Source of the DNA: Colius striatus
Lineage: Eukaryota > Chordata > Aves > Coliiformes > Coliidae
Length of the DNA stretch: 64,000 nucleotides
Assembly: GCF_028858725.1 (NCBI RefSeq)
Contig: NC_084768.1
Coordinates: 32,270,664 to 32,334,663 of the forward strand
Direction of reading: 5' to 3'
The notes under the pieces were generated by a model. That model saw only the letters and a list, made by a program, of their open reading frames with translations, was not told where the DNA came from and did no database searches. This document shows, piece after piece, positions 27,616 through 40,060 of this stretch. A program made the position numbers and the translations under genes. Within the stretch, counting starts at the first letter, position 1. Each line of letters opens with the position of its first letter.

Positions 27616-28188
27616 GAAGAGTGTGGGCAGCAGGTCAAGGGAGGTTCTGCTCCCCCTCTACTCTGCCCTGCTGAGGCCTCATCTGGAGTCCTGTGTCCAG
27701 TTCTGGGCTCCTCAGCTCAAGAGGGACAGGGAACTGCTGGAGAGAGTCCAGTGCAGGGCCACCAAGATGATCAGGGCACTGGAGCATCTTCATACGAGGA
27801 AAGGCTGCAGGAACTGGGGCTGTTTAGTCTGGAGAAGAGGAGACTGAGGGGAGATCTTATTAACATTGACAAATATCTCAATGGTGGGTGTCAGGAGGTT
27901 GGGACAGTCCTTCTTTCTATAGTAGCCAGCAACAGGACAAGGGGTGATGGGATGAAGCTGGAACACAAAACGTTCCACTTAAACATAAGAAACAACTCTT
28001 TCCCTGTTGAGGTGAGGGAGCCCTGGCACAGGCTGCCCAGAGGGATTGTGGAGGCTCTTTCCTTGGAGGTCTTCAAGACCCACCTGGACATGTTCCTATG
28101 CGATCTGATCTAGGTGACCCTGCTTCTGCAGGGGGGTTGGACTGGATGATCTCTAAAGGTCCCTTCCAACCCCTACCATTCTGTGATT
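27616..28188 (+). mobile_element. CR1-type LINE 3' fragment, frameshifted
   Basis: Plus-strand CR1 ORF2 C-terminal region plus 3' tail (ends CCATTCTGTGATTT). The authentic frame runs from about 27614 through [13 protein letters not shown] and is then lost. Compared with the copy at 34846, one T is missing near 27788 (GCATCTTCATACG against GCATCTTTCATACG). After this point the family-typical peptide continues in the neighbouring frame to 28113. The element is 5'-truncated at the same ORF2 region as the copy at 34846. Confidence 0.93.
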
Positions 28189-29953
28189 TTAGGGGTAGAA
28201 AACAGTGCTTGTTTACATCAACAAAGGGCCTCCAGAGACTATGTCTGTACCTTTTAGAGCATCTATAACCTAATTACATGATCTGCTAAGCCATGACAAT
28301 CTCTCAGTATGGGAAATCCTCAGGTTGCAAAACCTGCTTGCCACATACTGCAAAAGAACTGAGGGAAGTCGACGTATTTCACTTGCAAAGCAGTACTCAT
28401 GCAATAGGTAAGGCATGATGGAATCAGTTTCAGAGTTCCTCTAGTAATTTTCTTGCAGAATTTGGGAGTAACATTCTAAGAGTAACATTGCTGGAGACAG
28501 GAATGAGGCACAAGACAGATTGAGACCCTTATCAGAACGAAATCACAACTTTTGTCCTGCATGAGTGCTTTGGAGAGCAGATGTTTAGGGTGTTTCTAAC
28601 CTTCCTGCAGACTGATGACCGACCTCCACGTGGGGCTCAGGTAGAGGAGATAATGCTTACTGCTCCTTATAAAAAACATGCATTTCATCTGGGTCACGTT
28701 CAGCCAAATGCCACAAACTCAACAATGAGGAAAGTCACACCCCATCCTGCAGCGCTGGGGGTTCAGTGGGGGTCCTTGAGGCCTTACACTTCAAGCAGAA
28801 CCTTTGTCTCAAATTTACTTATGAGCACAGGAGTAAATATACCATGAGACATATATCAAAGATGTACAGCTCAATGACCCTCCATCGGGCTCCAAGTACA
28901 GCTGAGGCTTTCTTTAATCTGTGTCCTATCACAGATGGAACAAGTGTGCTACAGACTTCTCTGTGCCCTTCCTCATCTCTCTGACGACGAGTCGAGCTGC
29001 GAACTCCAAAGGCTGGCTCAAATCCTAACCTGTCAGTTCAGATCTGACTGGGTCATTATCCATTTATTAAATAACAAAGAGTATGTCAAAAGTGTTAGTG
29101 GGTGCTGAAGCAGGCATCTGTATCATGCTGTTACTTCACACTCTCCGTGCAGAGAAACTGCAACGTGATCCTCTAGCCAAATGTCAGGCAGGCACTGCTG
29201 GGTACCAGGGTTTGCCCTATTCCCATAGGCACTGGTGTGCTGAATATTTAAGTGTCATGCACTGGTCACCAGCAGGACATTTTCTTTTAATGGAAAGTTG
29301 AATTACTTTCATGTAAAACAACTGCAATTCACTTTTTCGCTAGCTGCTAGTAATTTTGATTAGGGAAAAAAAACCAGCCAACCCTTTTACTGCTTACACA
29401 ATTAGAGAATCCCACTGTTCTTCCTGTGGTTTTTCTTGCTTATGATTTTCCATTGTAATCCATTAAGTGTTACAGTATTAACAGGGATTTAAGACACCAG
29501 CTTTAATCAACAGTACTTGTCATACATCAGCATTTGTGCTCAAAAAACTGTACTTTAAATAGTGGATTTAGTGAATTAGCGGACCTTTCCCTCTCAAGTC
29601 TGCACCTCCTAATTACAACTTTCCTTGTTTTGGTTTAAAATATTGACAAGGTCAAACCATGCCAGAGCATTTGCAGATTTCCTCAAGAGGCTCACAGAAA
29701 TGGCCTATCTGCTTGTACAAACCGTGGCTGCAAATGGGTTTGGATTATCTGCATATTTTGTATTCATGAGGTTTACGGTTCGAGCTTGCAGCCAGGAAAA
29801 TTGCTTTGATTTTTTTGTAAGTCTCTGAGCAAGAAGGCAAATAAAAAATATAATATGCTCACTACCACACACAGTTCTTTAAACTCCTGCTACATTTCCC
29901 CTGACAATTCCTTTTGCATCAATCCTCCCGTCCTGGAATATCTCCCTGAAATA

Positions 29954-30009
29954 TACTGACATGGCAGCAAAGGACGTCTTCTACTGACATGGCAGCAAAG
30001 GACATCTTC
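29954..30009. repeat. Tandem duplication, 28-bp unit, 2 copies
   Basis: TACTGACATGGCAGCAAAGG occurs at 29954 and again at 29982. The 28-base units differ at one central base (GGACGTCTTC against GGACATCTTC). This is a small local duplication, probably recent because it is nearly identical. Confidence 0.9.
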
Positions 30010-32881
30010 TGGTTGACATCTTTTAAAATTAATGCTGCTAAAGAACAGTTGTTTCTTCTCTTGTACCCAAAAGCAGCTGGAGTTCCTTTCTGGGTCAGAG
30101 AGAAACAAACATCACTAATAAATGGTCTTCAACACGTCATTATTTTGCAGCGCAGTGGCTGGGCTTATCTAACTGTCACATTGAAGCCCAAATATTGAGC
30201 CCAGCTCTCATCTCATCTGGCTAGTAGGAGCTGCCTAAATGTGTTGGTAGTGACAAACAATATGTTATTCACTTAAATTAATAGAGGCTCAACTGGAAAC
30301 AGCAGAGCTCCATGGAGTGTGAATCATGGATGTTTTTCCACAAAGAACAGAGAAAGTGTGGCTGAAAAAAAAGGAGCCACAAATAGCTCAGCAGTTATGG
30401 TACTCAAACAGGGCACAGAATATCTCCAAGTCCTGCTCTGAGGCAACTGAGAATAGCTAAGGACTGTAACATTGGTGGTTTGCTCCTGGAGTTAGAGCAA
30501 AACTGGAAACACTTCCAGTCCTACCAATGGATTCAGATCAGTCTTTTCAAGAGTGCAAGCAACTACTAGCATCCTCAGCATGCATAAATCCTGTTTGTCC
30601 TCTTCTCTGAAAACTGAGAAGCAGAGATGAAAAAGCAAACTTCAGTCTCATTGGCTGATCCTTTACTCACTGCACCTTATGCCTGTCACAGTCCTGCCCT
30701 CCACATCCCCAGCCAAGGGCCACACACTCCTCTCCAGGCCTTTCATTGGGAAAACAGCAAAATGGCATTGGAGGTTTTGAAATTTTTCCTTCTTATACTA
30801 TGATTCAGCTTCTCTCATCCCATTTCCAGGTAGCTAAATTTTGGCTGGGCAATGGCTTTTCAAACAGGAGGCTGGAACACTAATTTTCTTCCAAAAAAAA
30901 CCTGCATAGCCAGTTTCATCTCAGAGAAGATCCATCCACTTTGATTAAGAATACTGAAATCCCCATCTTTCCCCTTCGTTTTGTGTCTTCATTTCACACT
31001 CTAGCTCTAAATACCTGACCTGAATTTCAGCAGGATGCTAGCATGACTCCGAGGCTCCCTGAGGAACAAGTGGTATTTCAACCCTGGCCCATCATTACTT
31101 CTGGAATACTAATTCTTTTTGCTGTGTGTATTCCAGTCCATTTGACAATTATATCCACCATATGAGGTGCAAAATCCAGGACGTGATGCAGAGTACAGTT
31201 GGCACATTTGCACTTGAGAAAGTATCATGTGTACAAGGGTCAAACTCACACCCTGCTGGAATTCTAATAGCTTCTCCTCCATGAAAGCACTTGAATAGCA
31301 TGATGCTATTGGTTCATTTCGTCCCTCCACTGCTTACGTCAGTAATGATGCTTTAATGAAAGAGAGTGCTTGTTCAAAAGACAGCAAAGGGAAGCTGTTT
31401 TCTTGATTTAATTTACAATTTGGAAAGGCTTCAATAAATACAGTACACCAAGGGTAAAACACCTTTGAAAAAGAGGCCTTTTTCCATAAAACATGGACTG
31501 ACACTTACAAATATGTGTCCATACACACGGTACTAACTGCTGGGTAGGGACAACAGCCTGTTCAGCATCGGCTTCAGTACAACTGAAATTCCCTTTGAAG
31601 CTTAAAATCTCAGTATATGATGCATAAGAAAAGATTGTCTCCTGCTGCCAACCATTAGCATTTCAGCTCAGCCAGGCAGCAAAGGAAGATTTTCCTAAAG
31701 CCACACAATAGGTGGGTGAGAAATGTGTTTGCCCTGGATGCAGAGTGAAAAATGGAGGCACATGCAGCCACATTTACTGACTGCTGCCATTGCCCCCAGA
31801 GAAGGCAAGCTCCACGCTGCCTGTCTTTTCTCCTCTAAAGAGCTACAAAGAGCCTGGCATCTAGAAAGAGCCCACAAAGGGCTACCCACTGTGGCAGCTC
31901 TGTGAACTGGATTTAGAGGAAGTGCTGAAGGGCAGCATCCCATGCTATCAGCACACAGCAGCACTGCTGCCCATCCCCCTGCCAGCCAGGAATGCCCCAC
32001 AAGCTGCTGCCACAGCTTTGGTATTCAGAGCAGACACAGAGATGCTGAGAAACAGCCTCGAGGGATAACAAAAACTGCTGAGTTTTGAAAGATGAGGGAA
32101 AAAGAAATAGTGAGGATCAAGTGTAGCAGAGAAGGTGTTGAAAGGATAACACAGCCTGGAACATGAAGATTAAACAAATCATTGTTAAAAGCAGAAGAAG
32201 TGTAAGTTTGCTCCAGTGAGCCTGCAAAAGCCATGTTCAGTGGAGATCCAGGAAGAACAGGGGAACTGCTGTATAAAGCATTCTCAGAAATGTGGCAGCA
32301 AAAGCATGGGGAGACGTGAGAGAAGTGGGAACACTTGTTCCTAGGCAGAAGTAATGTCTTTTAGTGTGGTATGTGAGCCCGCTGAATGCTGGCAGCAAGG
32401 AGAGAATCAAACAGGGCTTTTTCTTTAACAAAAACTTCCTTCTATACTACATCTTCCTTGCAACTCAGTGAGAAGTATTTGAACAAGACAAACCAACACA
32501 CGTAAGTCACTTCTCGGCAGATCAAATGAACTCACAGCTCCTCATGCACTGTCTGTGTACCTGAGCTGCCTAAGCTGAAGCTCAGCCAGGAGCCTCCGTG
32601 CTGCACTGCAGTTTGTTACCACAGCATTAGCAAAAACACAGTCTGAGAAATACGAGCCTTTACAGGTACCTGTACACCTTCCAATCCAAAGGCTTACCAT
32701 CTCCCCACTACTCTGTTGTACAGGCTACTGTACTTCATAGAAGTGATTTGGGAGAGATGAAGAAAGCTATTTGTTGTCATAGAAACAGTAGAGCTTTGTG
32801 CTACTGTGCAGGCTGATATGTGAGGATATTATTGTTTGGCCTTTTTCCAGGCAAACAGATTGAGAAACACTAAAAAGGTTT

Positions 32882-32896
32882 AAAAAAAAAAAAAAA
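32882..32896 (+). repeat. A15 homopolymer
   Basis: Fifteen adenines after GGTTT, with no recognisable mobile element attached. Confidence 0.9.
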
Positions 32897-34845
32897 CAAC
32901 TGAAATTTTGCCAAACCATCAGATCCACCATTCCCACAAATACACTCAAATATTTACCAATTGTTGGGGACACATTTGGAAAGCCCAGAGTATGGGAAAC
33001 ACTGTTGAAAAAGATATATTCTCGACTCCAAAACCCAAACAGGCAATAGGCATCGTGTAAGGTTACAGGAAACATCCAAAGATCTGTAATCAGTTATGAA
33101 TTAAAACAACAGCCAACTTTCTTCAGTTCCCACTACTTAGCTGAGGCTAATATCTTAAAAGCCTATAGTTATTGTGGTAATTAAGGTTAATACTGCAAAG
33201 GCAGATATTCTGAGGGCCTAATAGCTGCCAAAGAGCACCACTAAGCCAGAGGAAGGTAAGGTCTTTATGACTTTTCCTTTCCTTTATGTTCTTTATAACT
33301 GGAGAATAACAGTGTCAGTAAACCATTAAACAGAATATGTAGTGGTGAAAGCCAGACAAAATGATCCAAACAGCCTGTGTGAAGAAAAGGAAAAACAGCC
33401 CTGTGGTTTGCAATCAGCCCGTCTCTGTCACGCAGGCTGACACCATCCACATCTGTCAGGTAGCATCCAGCTGTTGTATGGCTCCATGGAAATATGCTCT
33501 CTTTCTCTTACCAAAGGAATCGCTTCTTTTACAGAACACATCGTGCTCTTCTCCAGCCTCCACAGAAACATCCAGAATGCCTTAGGAATCATAAACACAC
33601 AAGCATTCAACTGGCATCCGTCTCAGGCTGGATGCACGTGACCCTAAATTGAGCCATGAAGAAAACAAAGCAAAACTGCTGGAGGAGCAGTTCAGGTGGG
33701 ATTGTTTCTCTTACATTTAGTGTCTGACTTCTCCTTGGCCAGCAGCCTAGAGCTGCAGCCAGCTAAACAGCCTCCTGCTACGCCAGATCCAGCATCCATC
33801 CTCTATTCCTGCTTCCTTCTACACGTTTAGGCCCTTCATATACAACTTCATTGGCAGCTCCAGGAGCAATCTAATGCAATGCAGGAGCTCTTGGGAAAAG
33901 AATAGCATGTGAAAAACAAAACTGTCAGCAAAGGGCCAGTAACTTACCCTGTCATTGGTTTTGTATTTTGTGTGTAATTACATGAAGCAGGACAACAGGG
34001 TAGATGAGAATGAAAAAATCTGCCATTTTCAAGATTCTTCATACTTCATTGACTATTCAGACTGATGCCACTCGTTAGAGCTCAACAAAAGAGGGGAACT
34101 GAGAAGCCTGTGGTGATACTATTTCTGATCTAGCCACAGAGTACAACCACACAGTGACTTTTAGCCTACGCTCCCCTTCAATAGCAATCCTGTGTGACCA
34201 CCAGCTGGGGAGAATCCAGCCCAAGCCCTTTTCCTTTCCCTCCATACGGTGCATGAGTACTTCTTAAAGACAAAGCAAAAGGAGTTTGACCAGATATGCC
34301 ACTGCTTTCCAAGAGAAGTCATGACTTTCAAAGCCCATGAGTTTGTGCTCAATACTTTACCAGCAAAATAATCCACTTGTCAAAGCCTCTGATTATCCAA
34401 GCAGAGTAGCATTGGATGCTCTGCTGCATCTGCAGTTAGCTATTCATTGACTTAAAGGCTATAGCTCTTCATTGGACTGCACCTAGACAGAGATGGCTGT
34501 CACTGGAATTTGTAGACTTCACGATGATACAAATAACTAGTGACATCATCATGCAGACAAACACGGCAACAACCAACTGGCTTTGGAATTATCCCCCCAT
34601 TTACTGATAGAACAACAGCTATTAGCCAATATGACACACCTTTCCTTTGCAGAAGGATCTGTAGTCCTTGGACACCACCTGGAGATGTGGAATGCAGTGA
34701 AAATATAACTACTGCATCTAAACATTTAAAGTACTGTAACTCAAGTGTCTTCTTCTTGTGACGTACACATCTTCATTAGCTAAAGCCTAGCAGGAAACGC
34801 AGCTCTGTAGCAACTACAAACAACAATCACATGGGCACCCTTATA

Positions 34846-35426
34846 CTGGGCTGCATCAGGAAGAGTGTGGGCAGCAGGTCAAGGGAGGTTCTGCTCCCCC
34901 TCTACTCTGCCCTGCTGAGGCCTCATCTGGAGTCCTGTGTCCAGTTCTGGGCTCCTCAGCTCAAGAGGGACAGGGAACTGCTGGAGAGAGTCCAGTGCAG
35001 GGCCACCAAGATGATCAGGGGACTGGAGCATCTTTCATACGAGGAAAGGCTGCGGGAACTGGGGCTGTTTAGTCTGGAGGAGACTGAGGGGAGATCTTAT
35101 TAACATTTATAAATATCTACAGAGTGGGTGTCAGGAGGTTGGGACATCCCTTTTTTCTATAGTAGCCAGCAACAGGACAAGGGGTGATGGGGTGAAGCTG
35201 CAACACAAAAAGTTCCACCTAAATATAAGAAGAAACTCTTCCCCTGTTCAGATGAGGGAGCCCTGGCACAGGCTGCCCGGAGGGGTTGTGGAGGCTCCTT
35301 CCTTGGAGGTCTTCAAGACCCACCTGGACATGTTCCTATGCGACCTGATCTAGGTGACCCTGCTTCTGCAGGGGGGTTGGACTAGATGATCTCTAAAGGT
35401 CCCTTCCAACCCTACCATTCTGTGAT
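34846..35426 (+). mobile_element. CR1-type LINE 3' fragment with 5-bp deletion
   Basis: Plus-strand copy, very similar to 27616-28188. The ORF2 tail is open to 35103, where a 5-base loss (TCTGGAGGAGACTG against TCTGGAGAAGAGGAGACTG) shifts the frame. The downstream peptide and the 3' tail (CCATTCTGTGAT) remain recognisable. The start is within the CTGGGCTGCATCAGGAAGAG region. Confidence 0.93.
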
Positions 35427-38400
35427 ACTGCCTCAGGCCCAGAAATGATAGGACATGTCCACTTGAGGACATAGGAAGCAAACCACAGTGACATTGTAAA
35501 AGTCCCAGCGCTCACATCGTATGCACCTGTGCCACACATGAATATGAGGAAATGGTACATTTATTTAGGTGAGCACTTGAGAATATTTTCTCGAAGCTAA
35601 AAGCCAGTTCTTGAAGGTTACATGGTCTTGTCATTAGATGACAGGAAAACTAAGGTGGTCTGTGTACCAAAGACAAGGAGTCAGACTGAGACATAAGCAG
35701 CAGGTGTTGCTGGGCTGAAGTGAACCTCTGAAATCTCTCTGCAGCACAACTGCAGGCTTGTGAAATTCTGGTAGCTACCTTCTGTCTGTCCTGAAGAGGG
35801 GCTTTCCCTGCCCGGGGAAATGGTTTTCAGCAGGAAGCAAATGAATTTCCCTGCAAGACTGGCATCCTCCCACTCTCCCAGAAGCCACAGATTCTATGTT
35901 GGAAGACAGCAGGGCCCGTTACGTGGTCAGTCTGATGAGACATTGAAAAAGCAGGTCAGAGAAACTGCTTATCATTAACAAAACTAGAATTCTCAGATCC
36001 AGAGATTACTCAGATTTCACTTGAGTAAAGAAGTAATGGGTGTCCAAGGGAGAAGCATATGCTGTGCCTGGGTCACGCGCTGAGTGCTGCAGTCCCAGCT
36101 GGAACAAACCTGGCAAGAAACTTGTGGATAACCAAAATCTGCAGCTACAGAAAAATCACGAGCAGACCCTGCACCATAAAGAACACTGGCAGTAGATATA
36201 ATTTTCCCCTTCCTTATGTATCATTTCTATAAAGCTATAAAATTATAGCCCTAACCAAAGAGGGGGAAGCTGGAAGGAAAACAGCTGATGTCATGAGGTT
36301 AAATATATCAAGAGAGTAAGGTTTGAAAAACAAAAAAGATGATGCTAAAGCATCAGCTGAAAAGCTGATGTTGCAAACTTTGGTTCTCGTCTTTGCTTTT
36401 AAGTGAAAAGCTTGTTTTCATTTTATCTCTTCTTCTTTTTACGGATTCGTAATTTCGTTTATATCTTTATAAACTTGCTGCTGGTGTTTTCACGGTGGAA
36501 CTTTCCGTTACGGAGGTTGGAAAAAGGCAGATTGATCTGCCCTCTGCTGGAAACACACGGCAAAGCCACAGCACCGACAGCACCGCTTTACCTGCGCAGC
36601 GCAAAAACGGGGCCCCTCCACCTACAGAAGTCCAACTTCATCGCGGATTCAGCAGTTGCAGGCACGCTGGATTTTATTTGATGTACTAGTAAAAATAACC
36701 CTTGTCTTACTTGACCAATATTGACTTCACGCTATTATAGAAAAGCTGGGGTCCAACCTAATCCCACTTAAACTGGAGTAAACAAAAAGTATCCCTGTGG
36801 AAATAGAGAATGAGACTGTTACAAAGCTGTCTAGATGAAAGCTGAACTCTACTGCTAAAAACGTACCTGGTAAAATATGGATCGCCACATTCCTAGATAA
36901 AGGCACTTTGACACGTGCTGTGTGTTTCTGTGGACATACAGTACTGATCCAAGGGGATGAGATTCCAAATCACCTGAATTTGGGTTGAAATTGTTGCCAG
37001 AAATACGATTGTTACTCATTTGGCATTTTTGTTTTCCAGTCGTTCTGCAGACACGGCGTGTGGCTGAGCACAACCAGCTTGCTCACAAGAGCTTGCCATG
37101 TACCCACGGCAAGATCACTGGGGATGGCTGATTTAAAGATCACAGGCAAAGAGAGGGCTTAACAAAGCCACATTTAGAAAGGAACCAACACTACTAACCC
37201 AAAGCAGGGGTGGGCAGGCCTATGCTATACCAGCTGCCTCTAGGACAATGAAGAAGCAAAGAACCTGCCAAAAACATGAAACACATCTGGCCCCACCATC
37301 ACACTTGCTGTTCTTCTGAAGTCATTCCTCCTCGTAATCAACACCACCAGAAAATAAGGGATTTTCCTTAAGCACTTGCTTCTGTTTTCTTGACATTCAT
37401 CAGTTGCTTTAGCTTTCTTCTCTTTTCTTCTCCTTTTTTGCTCTTTTGAGAGAAGACTCATGCAGGGATTCAAGCATCCCATTGAAATATGCATTTTCCC
37501 AGCAGTCCTCCCGTAGCATACCAGTAATGGCAGTCATAAGGCAGAAGATGATCTTGCAGTCCCAGGTCCAGCTATGAAACCTATTAGGTGATCATCCTAA
37601 CCCAGAATTCTAGCTAACATGAGCATGGTTGGTTAAAACTGAGAGAAACACTAATTAGCATGCAGATTGTATTCTAAAAAAATCACCCTGCTGCTTTTGC
37701 TCTGCATTTAGCTCATCTCTGCCTATAAGCTGATTCAGAGCAGCCAAACCTCAAAGACTTCAGATGTTTTCCAAAGACAGCTTTCAGGGTTATGAGGCAC
37801 ATGTGCTGCATTGCTCTTTGTGCTTTGCTATATATGCATTTTACATTAATTCAGTTAGTCTATATGTGGCAGCAAACCTCCAGTATTCAGAGGGTATGCG
37901 TTATCATGACAAAAGGTGAAAAAAAGACTGCACTGGCCACTGCAGCACTTCTTTCTGGGCTTATCTTGGCTTCACCTAGTGAAAGGCTTCACCCTTTCTG
38001 TTTCTTTCTGACTGATGGAAAATGACACATTCAAAACTAAGACAACTGTCTCTTAATCTTATTGATGTACACCATGCTTTGATCCTGCTAGTCTTAGATC
38101 TAGAAAAGACTTTTTTTTTCTTAAAATTGCTTTCCTCAAAGGAACGTTTCACTCCCCGTGGAGAGACCGACTGAATTGCGTCCTATGGGCTTCGCTTTCG
38201 GAACTCAACTTACACTAGAGAAACACGGTAAGGTAAAGCCACTTAAATAAAACATCACCCTGTCCTCTTCTACCTTTCATGCTGTTATTATAAATTAATT
38301 TTTAATCATTTCCTACCCCAGATGCATTCCTCCTTTAAACATAAACTTACCACGTACCGTTAAAAGCATTTCTAAAAGGGCAATTTAAACACAGTGCCAA

Positions 38401-38812
38401 AGCTGCTCCTTAGAAGCCCTCTAATTCACATTTAGCTCTGCTATCAGCTTCAACCGGCGTGCTCCTCCGTTTTACAAGCTTCCAGATGTGTATTGGAGCT
38501 GTGCTTTGGATTACAATCCATTTCTGGGCTAGCAGAAAGGCTTTCAAAGAGCAGTTAGGAATCTATCCACCATACATCTTTTAGAAGGTTCCTCCCAACA
38601 TTTTGTTTGGTTTAGAATATACAAAAAAAACCCACCCCAAAACCCACAGCCAGCTCTGCTGCTGGGAAGTCTGGTCTTGTTCTGTATGACACAAGCTCTC
38701 TGTTATCAACAAAGAGTGGATAAAGTCTGTGATTCATAATACATAAATGAGAAATGACTGTATACATAGCAAACGCTGCTTAGCAAGTGTCTTTGTGTTA
38801 TAAACGCGCTTT
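35427..38812. other. Intergenic with two CpG-retaining patches
   Basis: AT-rich overall, but about 36420-36680 and 38140-38230 keep more CpG dinucleotides than their surroundings. No gene recognised. Confidence 0.5.
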
Positions 38813-39119
38813 GTGTCAGGAGGTTGGGACATCCCTTTTTTCTATAGTAGCCAGCAACAGGACAAGGGGTGATGGGATGAAGCTGCAACACAAAAAGTTC
38901 CACTTAAACATAAGGAAAAACTCTTTCCCTGTTGAGGTGAGGGAGCCCTGGCACAGGCTGCCCAGAGGGGTTGTGGAGGCTCCTTCCTTGGAGGTCTTCA
39001 AGACCCGCCTGGACATGTGCCTATGAGACCTGATCTAGGTGACCCTGCTTCTGCAGGGGTTTGGACTGGATGATCTCTAAAGGTCCCTTCCAACCCCTAC
39101 CATTCTATGATTCTATGAT
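38813..39119 (+). mobile_element. CR1-type LINE, 3'-terminal 307 bases
   Basis: Plus-strand CR1 3' end, beginning at GTGTCAGGAGGTTGGGACAT and ending with the tail CATTCTATGATTCTATGATG. The encoded tail of ORF2 is open here (HRLPRGVVEAPSLEVFKTRL). Its 5' break coincides with the internal break of the inverted copy at 39404 (see findings). Confidence 0.93.
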
Positions 39120-39403
39120 GTGCAAGAGGTGCTCTGGGCTTTTGGCCATCACATTCAGTTAGCCTTTCCCTATACAAAATGCATGATGGCAGTGCAGGAC
39201 ACATGGAAACATACGTGCATTTTGCAAAAGCGTTCCATAAAATCACTACTTTCACTACTAGATCAACTTCCAGTGTAAAGCTTTAAAACCTTGCCATAGA
39301 AATGAACACTAACAAAACTAAATGTGTCAGGTTAACAACTGTTTCAGAGCAGCAAATCCCACTGCTGAATCTTTTGCTAGTGCAGGCTGCACAGAACACA
39401 AGT

Positions 39404-40060
39404 CACAGAATCACAGAATGTCCCAACCTCCTGACACCCATCATTGAGATATTTGTCAATGTCAATAAGATCTCTCTTCAGTCTCCTCTTTTCCAGACTA
39501 AACAGCCCCAGTTCCTGCAGCCTTTCCTCGTATGAAAGATGTTCTATGTCATCTTGGTGGCCCTGTGCTGGACTCTCTCCAGCAGTTCCCTGTCCCTCTG
39601 GAGCCGAGGAGCCCAGAACTGGACACAGGACTCCAGATGAGGCCTCAGCAGGGCAGAGTAGAGAGGGAGAAGAACCTCCCTTGACCTGCTGCCCACACTC
39701 TTCTTGATGCATCCCAGGCTGCCATTGGCTTCTTGGCCACGAGGGCACATTGCTGGCTCATGGTTAGTTTATTTTCAACCATCACTCCCAGATCTCTCTG
39801 CAGAGCTGCTCTTCAGCAGTTCAACTCCCAGCCTGTCCTGGTGCAGGGGGTTGTTCCTCCCCAGCTGCAGGACTCTGCCCTTGTCCTTGTTGAACCTCAG
39901 GAGGTTCCTCTGTGCCCAACTCTCCAGCCGGTCGAGATCCCGCTGAATGGCAGCTCAGCCTCTGGGGAATCAGCCAGTGCTCCCAGTTTGGTGTCATCAG
40001 GGAACTTGCAGAGGGTCACTCTGTCCCCTCATCCAGGTTGTTGATGAAGATGTTGAACAA
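39404..40060 (-). mobile_element. CR1-type LINE with internal deletion
   Basis: Minus-strand copy. After 17 bases of 3' tail (CACAGAATCACAGAATG), about 300 bases of the ORF2 end and 3'UTR are missing and the element resumes at TCCCAACCTCCTGACACCC. From there it extends further 5' than the other copies, to about 40060 (through GCAGGACTCTGCCCTTG and on to TTGTTGATGAAGATGTTGAA). The ORF2-derived frame at 39377-39748 is interrupted. The deletion joint shows possible ATG microhomology. Confidence 0.92.

Larger units (their letters stand above)
28189..34845. other. Intergenic; possible conserved element 29290-29830
   Basis: No gene recognised. Includes the 28-bp duplication at 29954 and the A15 run at 32882. 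The AT-rich stretch at 29290-29830 is discussed in findings. Confidence 0.55.

Noticed and set aside
27571-28113. A 180-codon frame as an independent gene
   Set aside because: It is the ORF2 tail of a frameshifted CR1 copy, entered through an out-of-frame segment with a TTG start.
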